Source: Mytilinidion resinicola
Lineage: Eukaryota > Ascomycota > Dothideomycetes > Mytilinidiales > Mytilinidiaceae
Direction: 5' to 3'
Assembly: GCF_010093595.1 (NCBI RefSeq)
Contig: NW_022985464.1
Span: forward strand, 455,486 to 519,485
DNA: 64,000 nt
Below are positions 34,516 to 45,251 of the stretch, piece by piece; the stretch's first letter is position 1, and each line of letters starts with the position of its first letter. The position numbers were made by a program, and so were the translations under genes. The notes under the pieces were generated by a model. It did not search any database, was not told where the DNA came from, and saw only the letters and a list, made by a program, of their open reading frames with translations.

Positions 34516-36753
34516 TTAACCAGAACCAAATTCAAAATTCAGGTCATTGTTTATCATATTTTCATCAAACCCCATTATCGTGGACCAGTCAAAAACGAAG
34601 TCTCCAGCGTTGAGAGAATTCGGTATTGGCTCAGTAGACCACAAACTCCCTGAATCTGGGGAATTATCTTCAAAAGTACTCATGCTTGGCCCTTCTGCTG
34701 AGGTATCAGACACAGTCAGCGGTACCTGACCAGCTTTTCCAAGATCACTTTCTTTTTTCAAATCTCTCATGATATCAATAAATGCCATCATGACTTTAGT
34801 GCTAGCGGCAAACACGCAGCCGCCAGCAAAAGCAGCTTCGGTCGATTTTCCAGGGGAGGCAACCATGTTACCAAGTCTTTTAGCACACTCTGCAATAACC
34901 AAGACTTGCTGGTCGGCATTTTCTTTCATCTTTCCATATAAGTTCTTGACATTGATGCTGTTATTCTCCACGATGGATCTGGAAAAGACGAGTATATCGA
35001 GAACGATATCCCGGAACGGAGCTTGAAACGGTATGCCATCAAGTTTTAAATCAGTGCATCCGATGAACATTTCAAGCACTGCGAGTAGCCGATCGGGGAA
35101 GGGATGCCCAAAGTGCGAGAGGAATGTCACACTTTGAACACCGAGATCGTCAGAAATATTGTTCATAGCATCCGAGAGTTTTGCGCCCATTTGATTAGCT
35201 TCCAGGGGATTTATCTCAGAATCCCCCGAGAAGCTGTTGTTTGAGGCTCTGGACCGAAGAACCATGATGTGAAGAAGCGCAATCCCATATATTCGTCCGA
35301 TTACTGCATGGAATCGATATTCCAGCAAAGAGCGAGCAGCTGATACCTCCTCAGGTGACCCTGACTGAGTAGTATTTGACAGTGCCCGGTCACAGAATCT
35401 GATCTGTTCAAGGCACTTTTGTTCAATCTCGTCAACAACATGGTATAATCTTTGTGGATTGGTCCAGTTCTGTTTTGTTGCTTTCAGAGAATCTAAAAGC
35501 ATATAGCTCGCTGTGGCCCACTGTATTTGAAAAATAATCCTTGGTGAGCAAGGACGATGCCTAAAGACATTTTGGTAGACGTGGATATGGGGTGCCATGC
35601 GATCTAGCGCTTCTTGCAGTAGATGAACTGGTCTTGACAATAGTCCATCTAGAATGATATCCTGGCTGAAGATTTTCATTCCTTGTAAAGAATCTGTAAT
35701 TTGATGTTCAAATTCCTCATTACTCATGGCCGGTATATCTGCGAAGCTTAGATTGAGTTGCGAAGGTAGCATCTCTAATTTTTCAGCGACTTTGAAAGCT
35801 ATGTTGAAATATAAGGTCGACTTGATCGCTCTGTGTGCAGTATGTTGAGATAATCCCACTGCGGTTGGCCTGTACTCAGCTAAGAGAAGACAGACAACAA
35901 CAGAGTCGCAGTGAGTGGGAGGGGAGAAGATAAACTCTTGGCCATAGGATGAAATAGCCAGCTGAAGGTTCCACTTCAAACGTGGATGAAGCCGGTCAAA
36001 TTTGCGTGTTGTATCGCATGAGATGAGACAAAGCAATGCGAAGAGCAAATTGGTGCCAATATTGAGTTCATCATCCGACTTGAGACGATGTCTTATGTCT
36101 ACTAAGCTTGGCAGACTGGGAATAAAAAACCTATACCAAGCCAGGCTTAAAATGCGACATAAGTTAGACAAGCAGTCAAGATATCTCAAGGGAACGGCAA
36201 GTGCTTACTCCTTGTCAAGACTGCTCGCTATTTCTTGGCTCACCAGCTCTGGGAGAGGAGTCATGCAGCCTGAAGTGCTCCGAGGAATTGTAGCACCGAA
36301 TATTCGGTCTTTGCCTAAGGCCAAGGCAAAAAAGTGTTGAAATTCAATGACAGACTCAAACACTGTCTTGTCGGCCACTGCACGTATTTCTTGAGTGGTT
36401 CCTGGACTCGCGGTCGACTCTAAGGCCAAGTGATCCTTGATCTGAGAGTTGGAGGGAGAGCCGAGTTCTTCATTTTGCGTAGCTGAATGACAGTGGGCAG
36501 AATTTGACTTCCGACCTGTCTCGCTTTCACTGCGCTTGGAGGATGGACGGCCCAAAGTCGAACGCTCAATAACGCATTCAAGACCGAGGGTACGGCAACG
36601 TTCGCAGGACCTTTCTGGGGTTTGCGGAGAGCCGAGAGGACCCAGCTCGTTTATATCTGGCAGATTGCATTTGATTTTCCTGGACCTGCACCCTTGACAA
36701 AGCAAGCGAGCATATCGACCCCTGGTTCCACGTTCAGGTTTTGAGTTGGGCAT
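34516..36753 (-). CDS. Zn(II)2Cys6 binuclear-cluster transcription factor
   Basis: Two exons (36753-36209 and 36145-34516) joined by a 63-nt intron (GTAAGC...CTAAC...TTTTAAG) give 724 residues. The N-terminal zinc cluster reads CQGCRSRKIKC, then a long loop, then CERCRTLGLEC; the six cysteines have family spacing, with an extended central loop. A basic RGRYAR segment precedes it. A Ser-rich linker follows, and then an alpha-helical regulatory region without strong motifs. The acidic C-terminus (FDWSTIMGFDENMINNDLNFEF) is a plausible activation domain. It is nuclear and DNA-binding by family. Convergence with the BBE oxidase, and the nearby monooxygenase, suggest a pathway-specific regulator; this is inference only. 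Confidence 0.9.
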
Positions 36754-37499
36754 GTCGGGTTCACGACTGCAGTCGGGGAGTTGTTGAGCAACTAGTAGAG
36801 ACTATTCAACCATGAAGCACCAGGACTCTGCCGAAGAAGAAAAAACAATGGAGCGCTTATATTCTTCTGGGCGGGGAATTTGCAGCAAGATGTACTGTAG
36901 CAACATGATCGCTGATCAGAGTGGCGCAGTCCTCAGCTCTTGTCAGTTTGGCCCCACGTCGATTTGTCAGGAGTGACGATCGTTGCACAGGTGGCTTCAG
37001 CTGATAGCCGAGTACCTGTTCAGAACAACTCCCCGATGCTCAGGTAGCAGTGGGCTTAGGCCGTTTCAAGTATTCGCGGAAATTCTTTCGGATTGTTCTT
37101 TGGTTTATCTCAATCTCGTGGCCGCCCCGACTGCGTTGGCCTCCCTGGCACAACAAAAGCTCATTTCTGTCCTCTGCAGAGACGACTCTGATCATAAGCA
37201 GGATTCTACTCATTGGAATGCTTCGAAGTTAACCCACATGGACGACTATGATGGCGCTGCGGGGCGCTACCTGACAATATCCATATACAGGAAGAGAGCA
37301 GTACTCAGAGGCGTTCATCAGGACGGCTTCCGAAGCGTTCAAGGCGAGATGAAGATTTTGTGTATGGAAAGCCATAGAGTTAGTAGAATTTGGAAGGAAA
37401 AGAGTTTTGATTTGATCTTTCCATAATGTACCTCCCATCTACAGTGTACAGTGGCGTTCCATGAGTTTGAAACACCCCCGGGAGTTGCTAAGGACACCA
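36754..37499. other. Intergenic, no gene recognised
   Basis: A plus-strand frame of 147 codons (36983-37426) begins with a non-ATG codon and has no recognisable motif or splice context. I do not call it. Confidence 0.45.
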
Positions 37500-37924
37500 T
37501 CGGTTTTTGCTACGGGCACCATTTCGGCTTACATAACGAAGACATATTAGTTAAGTAACCTCCGCAGTTCCCCAAGCTCCGAGCCAGGTCAGCCGAGGTA
37601 GTGGGCCACGTCAGCTGAGCTGCGTCCTGAGCTGTGGCTCGGAGGTAGTATTCGCAAGCTCATACTAGATAAGATAAACGAAACGCTAAGGCGCTAAAGT
37701 AAGGCGCTGGCTAACTTATCAACGCTAACAAAAGTAAGCGGGCCGGGTATTAGCAGTGTAGGTAGGGCCAATAGGCAGTATAGGCAGGCGGGCAGGCAGG
37801 TGGCGGTGCGGTAAGGCTGGTGACAGTCTCCAGTGAAGGTGCGGGCCTTTAATATCTTGGCGTAACTTCCAGCCTCACACAGAGTGATGCAGTCATTGTG
37901 GTTCGGTGAATCTAGTCGTGACAA
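37500..37924 (-). repeat. Possible solo LTR or other repeat fragment
   Basis: Read on the minus strand from 37924 it begins TGTCACGACTAGATTCACC, a start typical of fungal gypsy LTRs. It contains GC-rich short tandem runs (GGCAGGCGGGCAGGCAGG on plus, near 37785). It also holds an inverted CTCCGAGCCA/TGGCTCGGAG pair about 60 bp apart near 37578-37645. No second copy or target duplication is visible in the window. It is not RIPed. Confidence 0.35.
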
Positions 37925-38052
37925 CTGTCACAAGGTTGGATTATCTGGAGCAATAACATGGTGTTGATGTGGCATGGAGCTAGTATGAACCTTCTCCTGA
38001 GCATCACAAGTTCCCTTCCTCTCAGTCTTCACCGTCCACTTCAACTATAACA

Positions 38053-40839
38053 TCAGCGGAAGTAGAACACCTCTCTCGGAGGTTTCTGATACCTCTCCAA
38101 CTTCTCAAAATTCTCATAATTGAACCCACGAACAAGCGCATACCCCACTATCCTGTGATACTGTTTATCCTCAGTCTCTCGAATGATCATGGGAAACTCA
38201 GTATTCTTCAAGACAATCACCTTGTCTCCTACTCGGATGTCTGTGATTCCCTGGCAACCCATACCCACGAGCCCGTGGTGAGTATCGAAAAAGGTTCGGC
38301 CCGAGAGCCATGTGGTGTGCTCGTAAGACTCACGATCAAATGTTTTTTCGTTATGAAGGAACATGGTATTCTCCAGCAGCTTTGGTTTGGCCTCCTCCCA
38401 GCTGGAAGCCGCCCACTCCGTCGTTGCCTTGAGCTGGTCCGATGTTATCTGGGATTGTTCCGATGCTGCCTTGAAATCTGAAATCATGGCAGAGATTTCG
38501 TCGGCCGCTGGGACATGATTGGAAAGTTGTTCAAAGGCCTTCTGCGCCTCCTCGACTACTCCCCTCTGTAGCTCCAGCCATCTATTGCGATTTTCCACGA
38601 TTGTGGAAATAAACGTCTCCCAATTCGTGGCCCTTTTGTCTCGTTTGTGTACGTAGGAGTCATGGGTTCTGCTAGACTTGTTTCTAGTGGAGTCCGGGAA
38701 GGATCTGGTAGCATTGACGACGTTCAAAACGAATCTCACCCTTAGAATAACTTCCTCCTCATGTTCGCATGCTGTGATCTGCTGTTGCAGAAGTTTATAA
38801 CAAGGTTGCACTTTCGCAGCAATGCCAGACTCGTTGTTGGGAATCCACTCTTCAGAGCTTCCGCTATTGAAGGGAGTTGCAAGACCGCGCAACCTGGTGC
38901 AGACAACGGTTAGTTGAGATGTACTGAATTGGCGAGGTTGACTCGGTTTTCTCAAATATTGGATCTGATCTAAGAGATTTGGGTGGTCGAACAACGCTGC
39001 GCCGAATAGATCTGTGCAGGAGGTATTGGCTTTCATCAAGAAGCGTTTTAGTGTTGAGAGTCGGTAATATATGTCCAAATAAGCGCGAGCGATGTTCATG
39101 TGCTTGAGCCTTTGCATGTTGGTCTCTATTTCAGACACAGGTGATTGTCCTCGCCGTTGCTCGCCTAAGTTCTCGAAAGCGGCAATGTGAGTTCTATAGC
39201 CGTCCATTATTTCATTGACAAGTGGGTCGTAAACTGTGTCTATGATGTCATCGTTCTCGAATGTATTGAATGGTGGTAATTCGAAACAAATGCTTTCCAT
39301 GTCTCTTTTGGGGATAGGAGAACTCCACTTCCGTATGAGCTGTTTTGTATGCAACGTTGGCAGAGCTGTGAACACCGGAGGCGAGTTTCTGAGCACTTCT
39401 GGAGTTGGAATGGCGGCAAATATGTTCTCGAGGAACCAGAGCTCCCGGACAGTGTTAGGCCAATCACGCTGGTTGATGGCGTATTCATGCTTTACTGAAT
39501 CCAGCAGGTATCCCTCCAGTGCCGACACGCCGTCCCGAATGGCGAGTGGACAAGATGAGCTTTTCTTTACCTTGCCAAAATCAAGCAAGCTGTACTCCAA
39601 CATCGCAGACTCCGGTACTGGCTTTGTGAAATCCGGGACCCAGGAAGGGGTTTTTGCGGAGAGTTTGTAAGGATACCACCAAAAGACTTGCTGCCAACCA
39701 TTGAGGACTAAAACCCAGAGAGCCAGTTTCTGGAAAGTTGCTTCGATGGGCTCCGAATATTTGGGCGCGAAACCGGGCTGCGAAACTGGGTCTAAGAAAG
39801 AACGCATCCCATATATCTTGTCTCGAGGATTTGTGCATCTCAAATTTACTTTTCGCAGAATGCTTCTTGGTATCCAGAAAGCAAACTCTACATCAGCTTG
39901 AACTAAACGGAGTGTCAAAACGCTGTTGACATGGAGTATTTGCCTCATAACGGCCTGCCATGACTCTTGAACGTCGCTCTCAAGAATAAACTCCGAAGCA
40001 AACGGGATAAGACGGAGCGCAACCTTATTCTGGAGCAGTCTTATGTCCCTTAGCAGAGCGGATGCACGAGTAGAGCTGCGTCCAAGATGGAATAACGGAT
40101 CGGTACGTGAAAGAGTGTACTCTTGCTGAACCCAAACCCGGTTCCACCAGGGTAGGAAACAGAAGTGGACGTAGGCCTTGAGTAGTTCCCTCTCATCGAA
40201 GCCTACTTCTTGAAGGATCTGTTCAAACGACTCCTCTTCGTGATAATCTCGGTTTAGGAAGGAGAAAAGGGCTGATGCTCCTACGTATGGCTCGCCGAGA
40301 TACACAACAGTAGTCTGGGCGGACCTGTATATTTCGAGCATCATGCCGATTTGGCTTGCTTTTTCTTGATTGTCGTTTTGATTAATACACAAGGAATCAA
40401 TCCATAAGACGCGAGGGCTTTGTTTCAAGCGTAGACCTTGAAATGCATGATATAGATTTGGTGTGATCTCAATCTTTGTGCCCTCGACTTCGATGATATA
40501 TCCGGCTTTCATTTCTCCCCATACGTATGACAAGGCTTCATAGTTAGGACTGGATGACAGGTCCTCACAATAGATTGTAGCTGCCAATGTTGGGCCCTCG
40601 CCGGGCAAGAGTGCTAAAAGCCGTATGCTATTTCCAGGTTCGCGAAGGCGCAAATTTTTGTATATGTTCGCAACCGTCCTCTTTCGCTCAAGCTCTTGCA
40701 CGTTGCTTTCGCAAGCTGCGTCAGGTTTTGTTCTGGCCACCCGTACAATTGCTTGTGCGTGATTAATGATTACTGATAGAATGTCGCTCTCGGCTCGGAG
40801 GCGTCTGCGTCCACTGTGGCAATTCAAGCTTTGTAAACC
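38053..40839 (-). CDS. HET-domain (heterokaryon incompatibility) protein, 3' exon of a TPR-ZZ-HET gene
   Basis: This is a frame of about 928 codons with a HET domain (PF06985): PNYEALSYVWGEM at about residue 95 of the frame, LWIDSLCINQNDNQEKASQI at about 141, then IYRSAQTTVVYLGEP and WWNRVWVQQE. The C-terminus carries the usual HET tail (GLVGMGCQGITDIRVGDKV, HRIVGYALVRGF). HET proteins trigger programmed cell death on non-self recognition. There is no ATG before the HET motif; the frame opens at a CATAG acceptor (40840-40842) with a CTAAC branch site 18 nt upstream. It is therefore a downstream exon. A phase-0 donor (GTG|GTAGCT) at 40989 in the TPR-ZZ frame gives a canonical 150-nt intron, fusing it to the upstream gene. 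Confidence 0.8.
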   Translation of the reverse strand, partial: GLQSLNCHSGRRRLRAESDILSVIINHAQAIVRVARTKPDAACESNVQELERKRTVANIYKNLRLREPGNSIRLLALLPGEGPTLAATIYCEDLSSSPNYEALSYVWGEMKAGYIIEVEGTKIEITPNLYHAFQGLRLKQSPRVLWIDSLCINQNDNQEKASQIGMMLEIYRSAQTTVVYLGEPYVGASALFSFLNRDYHEEESFEQILQEVGFDERELLKAYVHFCFLPWWNRVWVQQEYTLSRTDPLFHLGRSSTRASALLRDIRLLQNKVALRLIPFASEFILESDVQESWQAVMRQILHVNSVLTLRLVQADVEFAFWIPRSILRKVNLRCTNPRDKIYGMRSFLDPVSQPGFAPKYSEPIEATFQKLALWVLVLNGWQQVFWWYPYKLSAKTPSWVPDFTKPVPESAMLEYSLLDFGKVKKSSSCPLAIRDGVSALEGYLLDSVKHEYAINQRDWPNTVRELWFLENIFAAIPTPEVLRNSPPVFTALPTLHTKQLIRKWSSPIPKRDMESICFELPPFNTFENDDIIDTVYDPLVNEIMDGYRTHIAAFENLGEQRRGQSPVSEIETNMQRLKHMNIARAYLDIYYRLSTLKRFLMKANTSCTDLFGAALFDHPNLLDQIQYLRKPSQPRQFSTSQLTVVCTRLRGLATPFNSGSSEEWIPNNESGIAAKVQPCYKLLQQQITACEHEEEVILRVRFVLNVVNATRSFPDSTRNKSSRTHDSYVHKRDKRATNWETFISTIVENRNRWLELQRGVVEEAQKAFEQLSNHVPAADEISAMISDFKAASEQSQITSDQLKATTEWAASSWEEAKPKLLENTMFLHNEKTFDRESYEHTTWLSGRTFFDTHHGLVGMGCQGITDIRVGDKVIVLKNTEFPMIIRETEDKQYHRIVGYALVRGFNYENFEKLERYQKPPREVFYFR

Positions 40840-40854
40840 CTATGATAATAGAAG

Positions 40855-42390
40855 TTAGATGTGAATTTTGATCAACTGCCAGAAGCTACTTTGAATTGGC
40901 CAACCTCTAGGTGTGAAGAACCGGCTGAGTAATTGCGGTGTTCGGGAACTAATCCACCTCTTGCGCCACTGAAGCGCTTGTTCAGCTACCACCCTATCCT
41001 TCACTTTAGCAATCTGCTTGGCGATAGAATCGCTTTCGTAAAAGGTGTCAGAGGGTACGAATTCTTCGAGCTCTTCGACCTTCCCCCGGCGCTCCGACTG
41101 TTCTGTGTATGCAGTCGCTGACGCCTGCGAGGTTTTCCTCTTTATGAGCTCGAGAAGCCATACGTCGACCTCCTTCTCATCGTCGATACCTTCGATAGGT
41201 GATTGATCTGACTCGTCCACTTCGACAGTATAGAACGAGTGATTCGCGCAAGCCTCCATAATCAGCCTCACTTTTTCATCACGCGCTATCCACTTTTGAT
41301 GACAGCCTGCGCAAACATACATATATAAACATGACCTGCAAGCGAGCCATCGAGTTCGAGGTTTGATCTTTTCCTTACAGACATTGCAAGATCCAGCGTT
41401 GGCCAGTTGCTTGAATGCAAAGGAGGCATTCTCCTCGTCGTCGCTCCAAAGACACATAATTCCCAGCGCCCAGATTGAGACTCTCTCCACCCTTAGCATT
41501 CGCCTGGAGAGCTGGGCGAGATTGAAAATGCACTGGTATCGCGGGCGGTCCTTCCGAAGCGGCTCCTGATAGAACTGCTGAAGATAGCTAACCGTCAGTA
41601 TCTTACCAATATCGATAGTAGAAGTATGTGTGTCGCTGAGTGCTTTGCTTTCGCCTTCGAACGCACGTTCCAGCACATCAACCGCGTCGTCGTGCAGGTT
41701 TCGAGCTCTGAGACTGAGCCCCAGTCGGACGAGCGAACGCCGTTCGGTATTCGTTTCCGTGCCTAACTTCCGGCAGCTTTCCGCCACTCTCTTAAATATG
41801 TTCTGCGCTTCCTTCAATTTGCCATGCTGTCTGTACAAATCTACTAAGTTGAAGCAAGTTGTAAACGCGTCGTTGTTAATTCGTCCTGCTATTCTGTCGT
41901 CGCAAGCCAGCGTCCGCTCGAGCAAGCTCTCTATCTTCGTAGTAGGCCCTTTTTGTTGATAGAAGCTGCCAATTTTGAAAAGATCAGATGATAATTGTGG
42001 ACTTTATGGGCCATATCTCGCTTCAGCGTCGCTCAATTCTTGCAAGTAAACCGTTTCAGCCGTCGCATCGTCGACCAGGCTAGACACACTCGTCGTAGAA
42101 ATAGAACTAGGTGTTCGAAACCAGAGCGCGACCCATTGAAACGTTGTCGTGAATACTCCTAGGAACGCGGCTGGGAACCATCTTTGGAAGACAGCTGTGA
42201 AAAGCCTTGGAAACATTGTGGTGAACATGAATGCAGGAGTGAAGAAGGACGACACGGCTGCAGGGAGATGGGTTCCAGGGGTGCTCGTTGGACACCACGT
42301 GATGTACTTTGAACTCGGAACCAACATATCATCGGACCGCTGATTATCGAGCTTGTGAGTGCGACTTCGGCCCAATCGCCTATCAATTGA
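40855..42390 (-). pseudogene. TPR and ZZ zinc-finger region of the same locus, interrupted by an in-frame stop
   Basis: The frame downstream of 42003 has TPR-like helices (LFKIGSFYQQKG, TCFNLVDLYRQHGKLKEAQNIF, LVRLGLSLRARNLHDDAVDVLERAF). They are followed by a ZZ-type zinc finger near 41390-41290 (CNVCKEKIKPRTRWLAC, then CLYMYVCAGCHQKW) and an acidic linker. Upstream, 42007-42390 continues in the same frame with a hydrophobic stretch and YLQELSDAEARYGP, then a single TAA (42004-42006), then SPQLSSDLFKIGS. The helix pattern carries across the stop, so a GAA/CAA/AAA-to-TAA nonsense change is likely. No in-phase intron removes it. The true start was not found; the first in-frame ATG is in DDMLVPSSKY. 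The gene is either inactive or starts downstream. Confidence 0.7.
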
Positions 42391-42689
42391 CAACTGCTTT
42401 ACCGACCGTGATAGAATAGATAGGAGCGGGTGAGCTCATCATCAATCACGTGATAAGAAAACTGCCTCCTTGTGATAGTGAAAGCCTATTTGGAAGACTT
42501 AAGATCTACGCTTTCAGGTGAGATGAAAACGCTGAAGCAAGATACTCACCATTTTATAATGTTTAAAAGGTTCTCCTACGCACATTTGACGCGTTGATGC
42601 ACTTCAATTGGTAGACGAGGTGGCACGTTGGATGTCGAAGTGTGCGTTCATAAAGGGTGTATTGCTATTTGTACATCGACCAGCACTCC

Positions 42690-44387
42690 TCATTTCCCCA
42701 TCTTCGATAGGTATTGCAGAGGACCTAGCTTCAGCAACTCTGCGTCCTTTGCCATCACCTCAGTAACGTTATTCTCCGCGTATTCCCGCAGCAAGGTCGC
42801 AATGCGTGGATCTGAGACCGACAGCACTCTCGCTGCTAACAGCGCCGCATTGGTGGAGTTGTCGATACCAACCGTGGCTACAGGCTCTCCTCTGGGCATT
42901 TGAGTCATGCTCCATTGACTATCCAGACCGTCGAGATGGCTCGCAGCAACTGGTACGCCTATGACCGGGAGCGTAGTCCACGAGGCCGCCATGCCCGGAA
43001 GATGGGCAGCACCACCAGCGGCTGCAATAATGACCTTAAATCCCTCGTCTTTCGCGGATTTGGCGAACTGGCGCATCCAATCTGGTGTTCGGTGGGCGGA
43101 AGTAATGCGTGCTTGGTATGGGATAGCGAACCTTTCGAGAATCTGGAAGCATGCTCTGAGGACCGGCATATCTGAGTCTGAGCCCATAACTACCGCGACC
43201 ACGGGCCGCTCGGTAGACCTCTTAGCATCAGTGTGCTTCCCTAACTGCTCGTCGACAGCGTCGATTAGAGGTTGGATCCTGTTCTCGGCCTCGCTCATTG
43301 TGGGCGCCGTGACTGTCACATGGCCCATCTTTCGGCCTTTCCTCGCCTCTCCCTTTCCATAGAGATGCGTCGTTGCTCCTCCCACTTCGTCGGCCTTCTT
43401 TGCAATGTCTACATGGGAGTCGGTCGTCTTACCTCCCAGTATGTTCAGCATGATCGCCGGACATCTCAACTCCAGCCCCTCCTTTGGAACAGGTAGGTCT
43501 AGTATCGTTCTGGCATGCGCATCGTACTGTGATATCGGACACGCCTCGATGGTGTAGTGTCCCGAGTTGTGCGGTCGTGGCGCAATCTCGTTGACAAGCA
43601 ATTCCCCATTCTTCAGCAGGAACATCTCGACTCCGAACACGCCCTTGCCTTCAAATGCTCCCACGGCTTTCTCTGCCATCTCTTGCGCGCGCTTGGCTGT
43701 TGCCGGACTCACCCGCCTCGCAGGTGCGTATACAAGCTTGCAGATACTGTCCTCATGCACAGTCTCGACTGTCGGATAAGAAAGCGTGCCATCCTTCGTC
43801 TTGACCACCATAACCGCGAGCTCCATCTCAAACTCCGCCCAGCGCTCTGCATACAGCGGCCGTGCTCCCAAAGCCTTGATACCCTCCTCAACATCACCTT
43901 CGCTCTTCACCACGTAGTTCCCACGGCCATCATACGCCTCCGTCTTACTCTTGAGCATAAACGGATACCCCAACCTCTTTCCCACCTCCTTCACCTCGTC
44001 CACCCCCATGACCCCCAAATCCACACTCTCCGCCGTCGGCACCCCATGCCGACCCAAAAACGCCTTCTGCGAGAACTTGTCTTTGATAAGCTGGAGCACC
44101 TTCCAGCTCGGCTCCACCTTGACGCCCTCGTTTGCGATTTCTTCTAGGACGTCCGTGTCCACGTGCTCGATCTCGACGGTCACGACATCGCAGCTCTTTG
44201 CCAGCTCGCGGATTTTGGCTGCGTCTTTGAAGGAGCCTTCTATGTGCGAGTCGTGGGCTGAAATCTGTTTTGCGGGTGCGGATGGGGCGTCGAGGATGTG
44301 GACTTTGATGTTGCGGCGATTTGTGGCCTCAACAAGCATGCGGCCCAGTTGGCCACCGCCGAGGACGCCGATGACGCGGGGGTCCAT
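42690..44387 (-). CDS. ADE2: Phosphoribosylaminoimidazole carboxylase (AIR carboxylase)
   Basis: A single 565-codon exon starts at ATG 44387 (MDPRVIGVLGGGQLGRM). The N-terminal PurK half has a Rossmann start and an ATP-grasp domain (GYPFMLKSKTEAYDGRGNYVV, VNEIAPRPHNSGH). The C-terminal PurE half begins near residue 395 with VVMGSDSDMPVLR, SAHRTPDWM and AAAGGAAHLPGM. It converts aminoimidazole ribonucleotide to its carboxy derivative in cytosolic purine synthesis. Length and domain order match fungal ADE2 (fused PurK-PurE). It is intact, with no intron. Loss in yeasts gives red pigment. Confidence 0.97.
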   Translation of the reverse strand: MDPRVIGVLGGGQLGRMLVEATNRRNIKVHILDAPSAPAKQISAHDSHIEGSFKDAAKIRELAKSCDVVTVEIEHVDTDVLEEIANEGVKVEPSWKVLQLIKDKFSQKAFLGRHGVPTAESVDLGVMGVDEVKEVGKRLGYPFMLKSKTEAYDGRGNYVVKSEGDVEEGIKALGARPLYAERWAEFEMELAVMVVKTKDGTLSYPTVETVHEDSICKLVYAPARRVSPATAKRAQEMAEKAVGAFEGKGVFGVEMFLLKNGELLVNEIAPRPHNSGHYTIEACPISQYDAHARTILDLPVPKEGLELRCPAIMLNILGGKTTDSHVDIAKKADEVGGATTHLYGKGEARKGRKMGHVTVTAPTMSEAENRIQPLIDAVDEQLGKHTDAKRSTERPVVAVVMGSDSDMPVLRACFQILERFAIPYQARITSAHRTPDWMRQFAKSAKDEGFKVIIAAAGGAAHLPGMAASWTTLPVIGVPVAASHLDGLDSQWSMTQMPRGEPVATVGIDNSTNAALLAARVLSVSDPRIATLLREYAENNVTEVMAKDAELLKLGPLQYLSKMGK

Positions 44388-45251
44388 TGCGTGGATGAGA
44401 GTTGAAAAGTGTCGAACGAGTTCTTCTTTTATGCTAGGGGGTGCTATTTCACTTTTTCTAGGAAATTTGCTTGAAAGCCGGAAGGAATCTTGCTGGGCCG
44501 CGTAGGAACAAGTCCACGGGCAGTGAGGAAAGTACTATTGTGCTTTTTGTTTTCTTATGGAATGGGTGGAATTGTAGGTACTCTGACGTGGATGAGATGG
44601 AATGGTTTTTTTGTGGCTCGTGATTGGTGGTGGGGAAGAGTTTTACACTCACACCTCTAGAATGGGCGTGGTCACGGGATTTCGCGACATCATCAATGTA
44701 ACAAAGTTTGAATCCATACAACTAAACTTCTTAAGCGCTATTCAGATTTATTATGCGGTATCCAAAACCTCGATGTGAGGCTATTAATTTGTGCTTTTTC
44801 AACTACATGTAGATCTATCCGTGCCACAGGACTCTTCGCTAAGCTCACAATTCAATTATCAAAGCTGCTTTTCAACCCCTCAGGGTGTGATATTTCCGAT
44901 CACGTGAGGTAAGAATTTGGAGGACAATAGATGTCGATTCTATGTAGGAATCTAGCTAGCCTATATACTTATAGGAAAGGCCCATGCAGGCCTAACGTAC
45001 GCTAGATCTACTGTAACAAGCGTGCCTATAGTAGATCTATACATCACGTGCCCTTACATTACGTGCACGGCGGCCGAATATCAACCGAACATCGAGAATT
45101 CCACAAGGGTGAGTGACGGTTGCTTGTCAGTGGTACACTCGCTTCACATTGTTGGAAGTCTCGGTGCATGCACATGTCGAAGTGTTATGCTCAGAGTCTT
45201 ACATCTTTTCTGTTCATGTCGCAACGCTACATGAGCTAGAAATCATAAGCC
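44388..45251. other. Intergenic between ADE2 and a hypothetical gene
   Basis: The ADE2 promoter side and the 5' flank of the plus-strand gene share this stretch. Only short ORFs without motifs are seen. Scattered CACGTG cores occur, for example near 44900 and 45046. Confidence 0.5.

Noticed and set aside
36983..37426. 147-codon plus-strand frame upstream of the Zn2Cys6 gene
   Set aside because: It has a non-ATG start, no motif, no splice support, and overlapping ORFs on the other strand.
43557..44505. Plus-strand ORFs of 196 and 184 codons
   Set aside because: They lie antisense to ADE2, which is a clear, complete gene.
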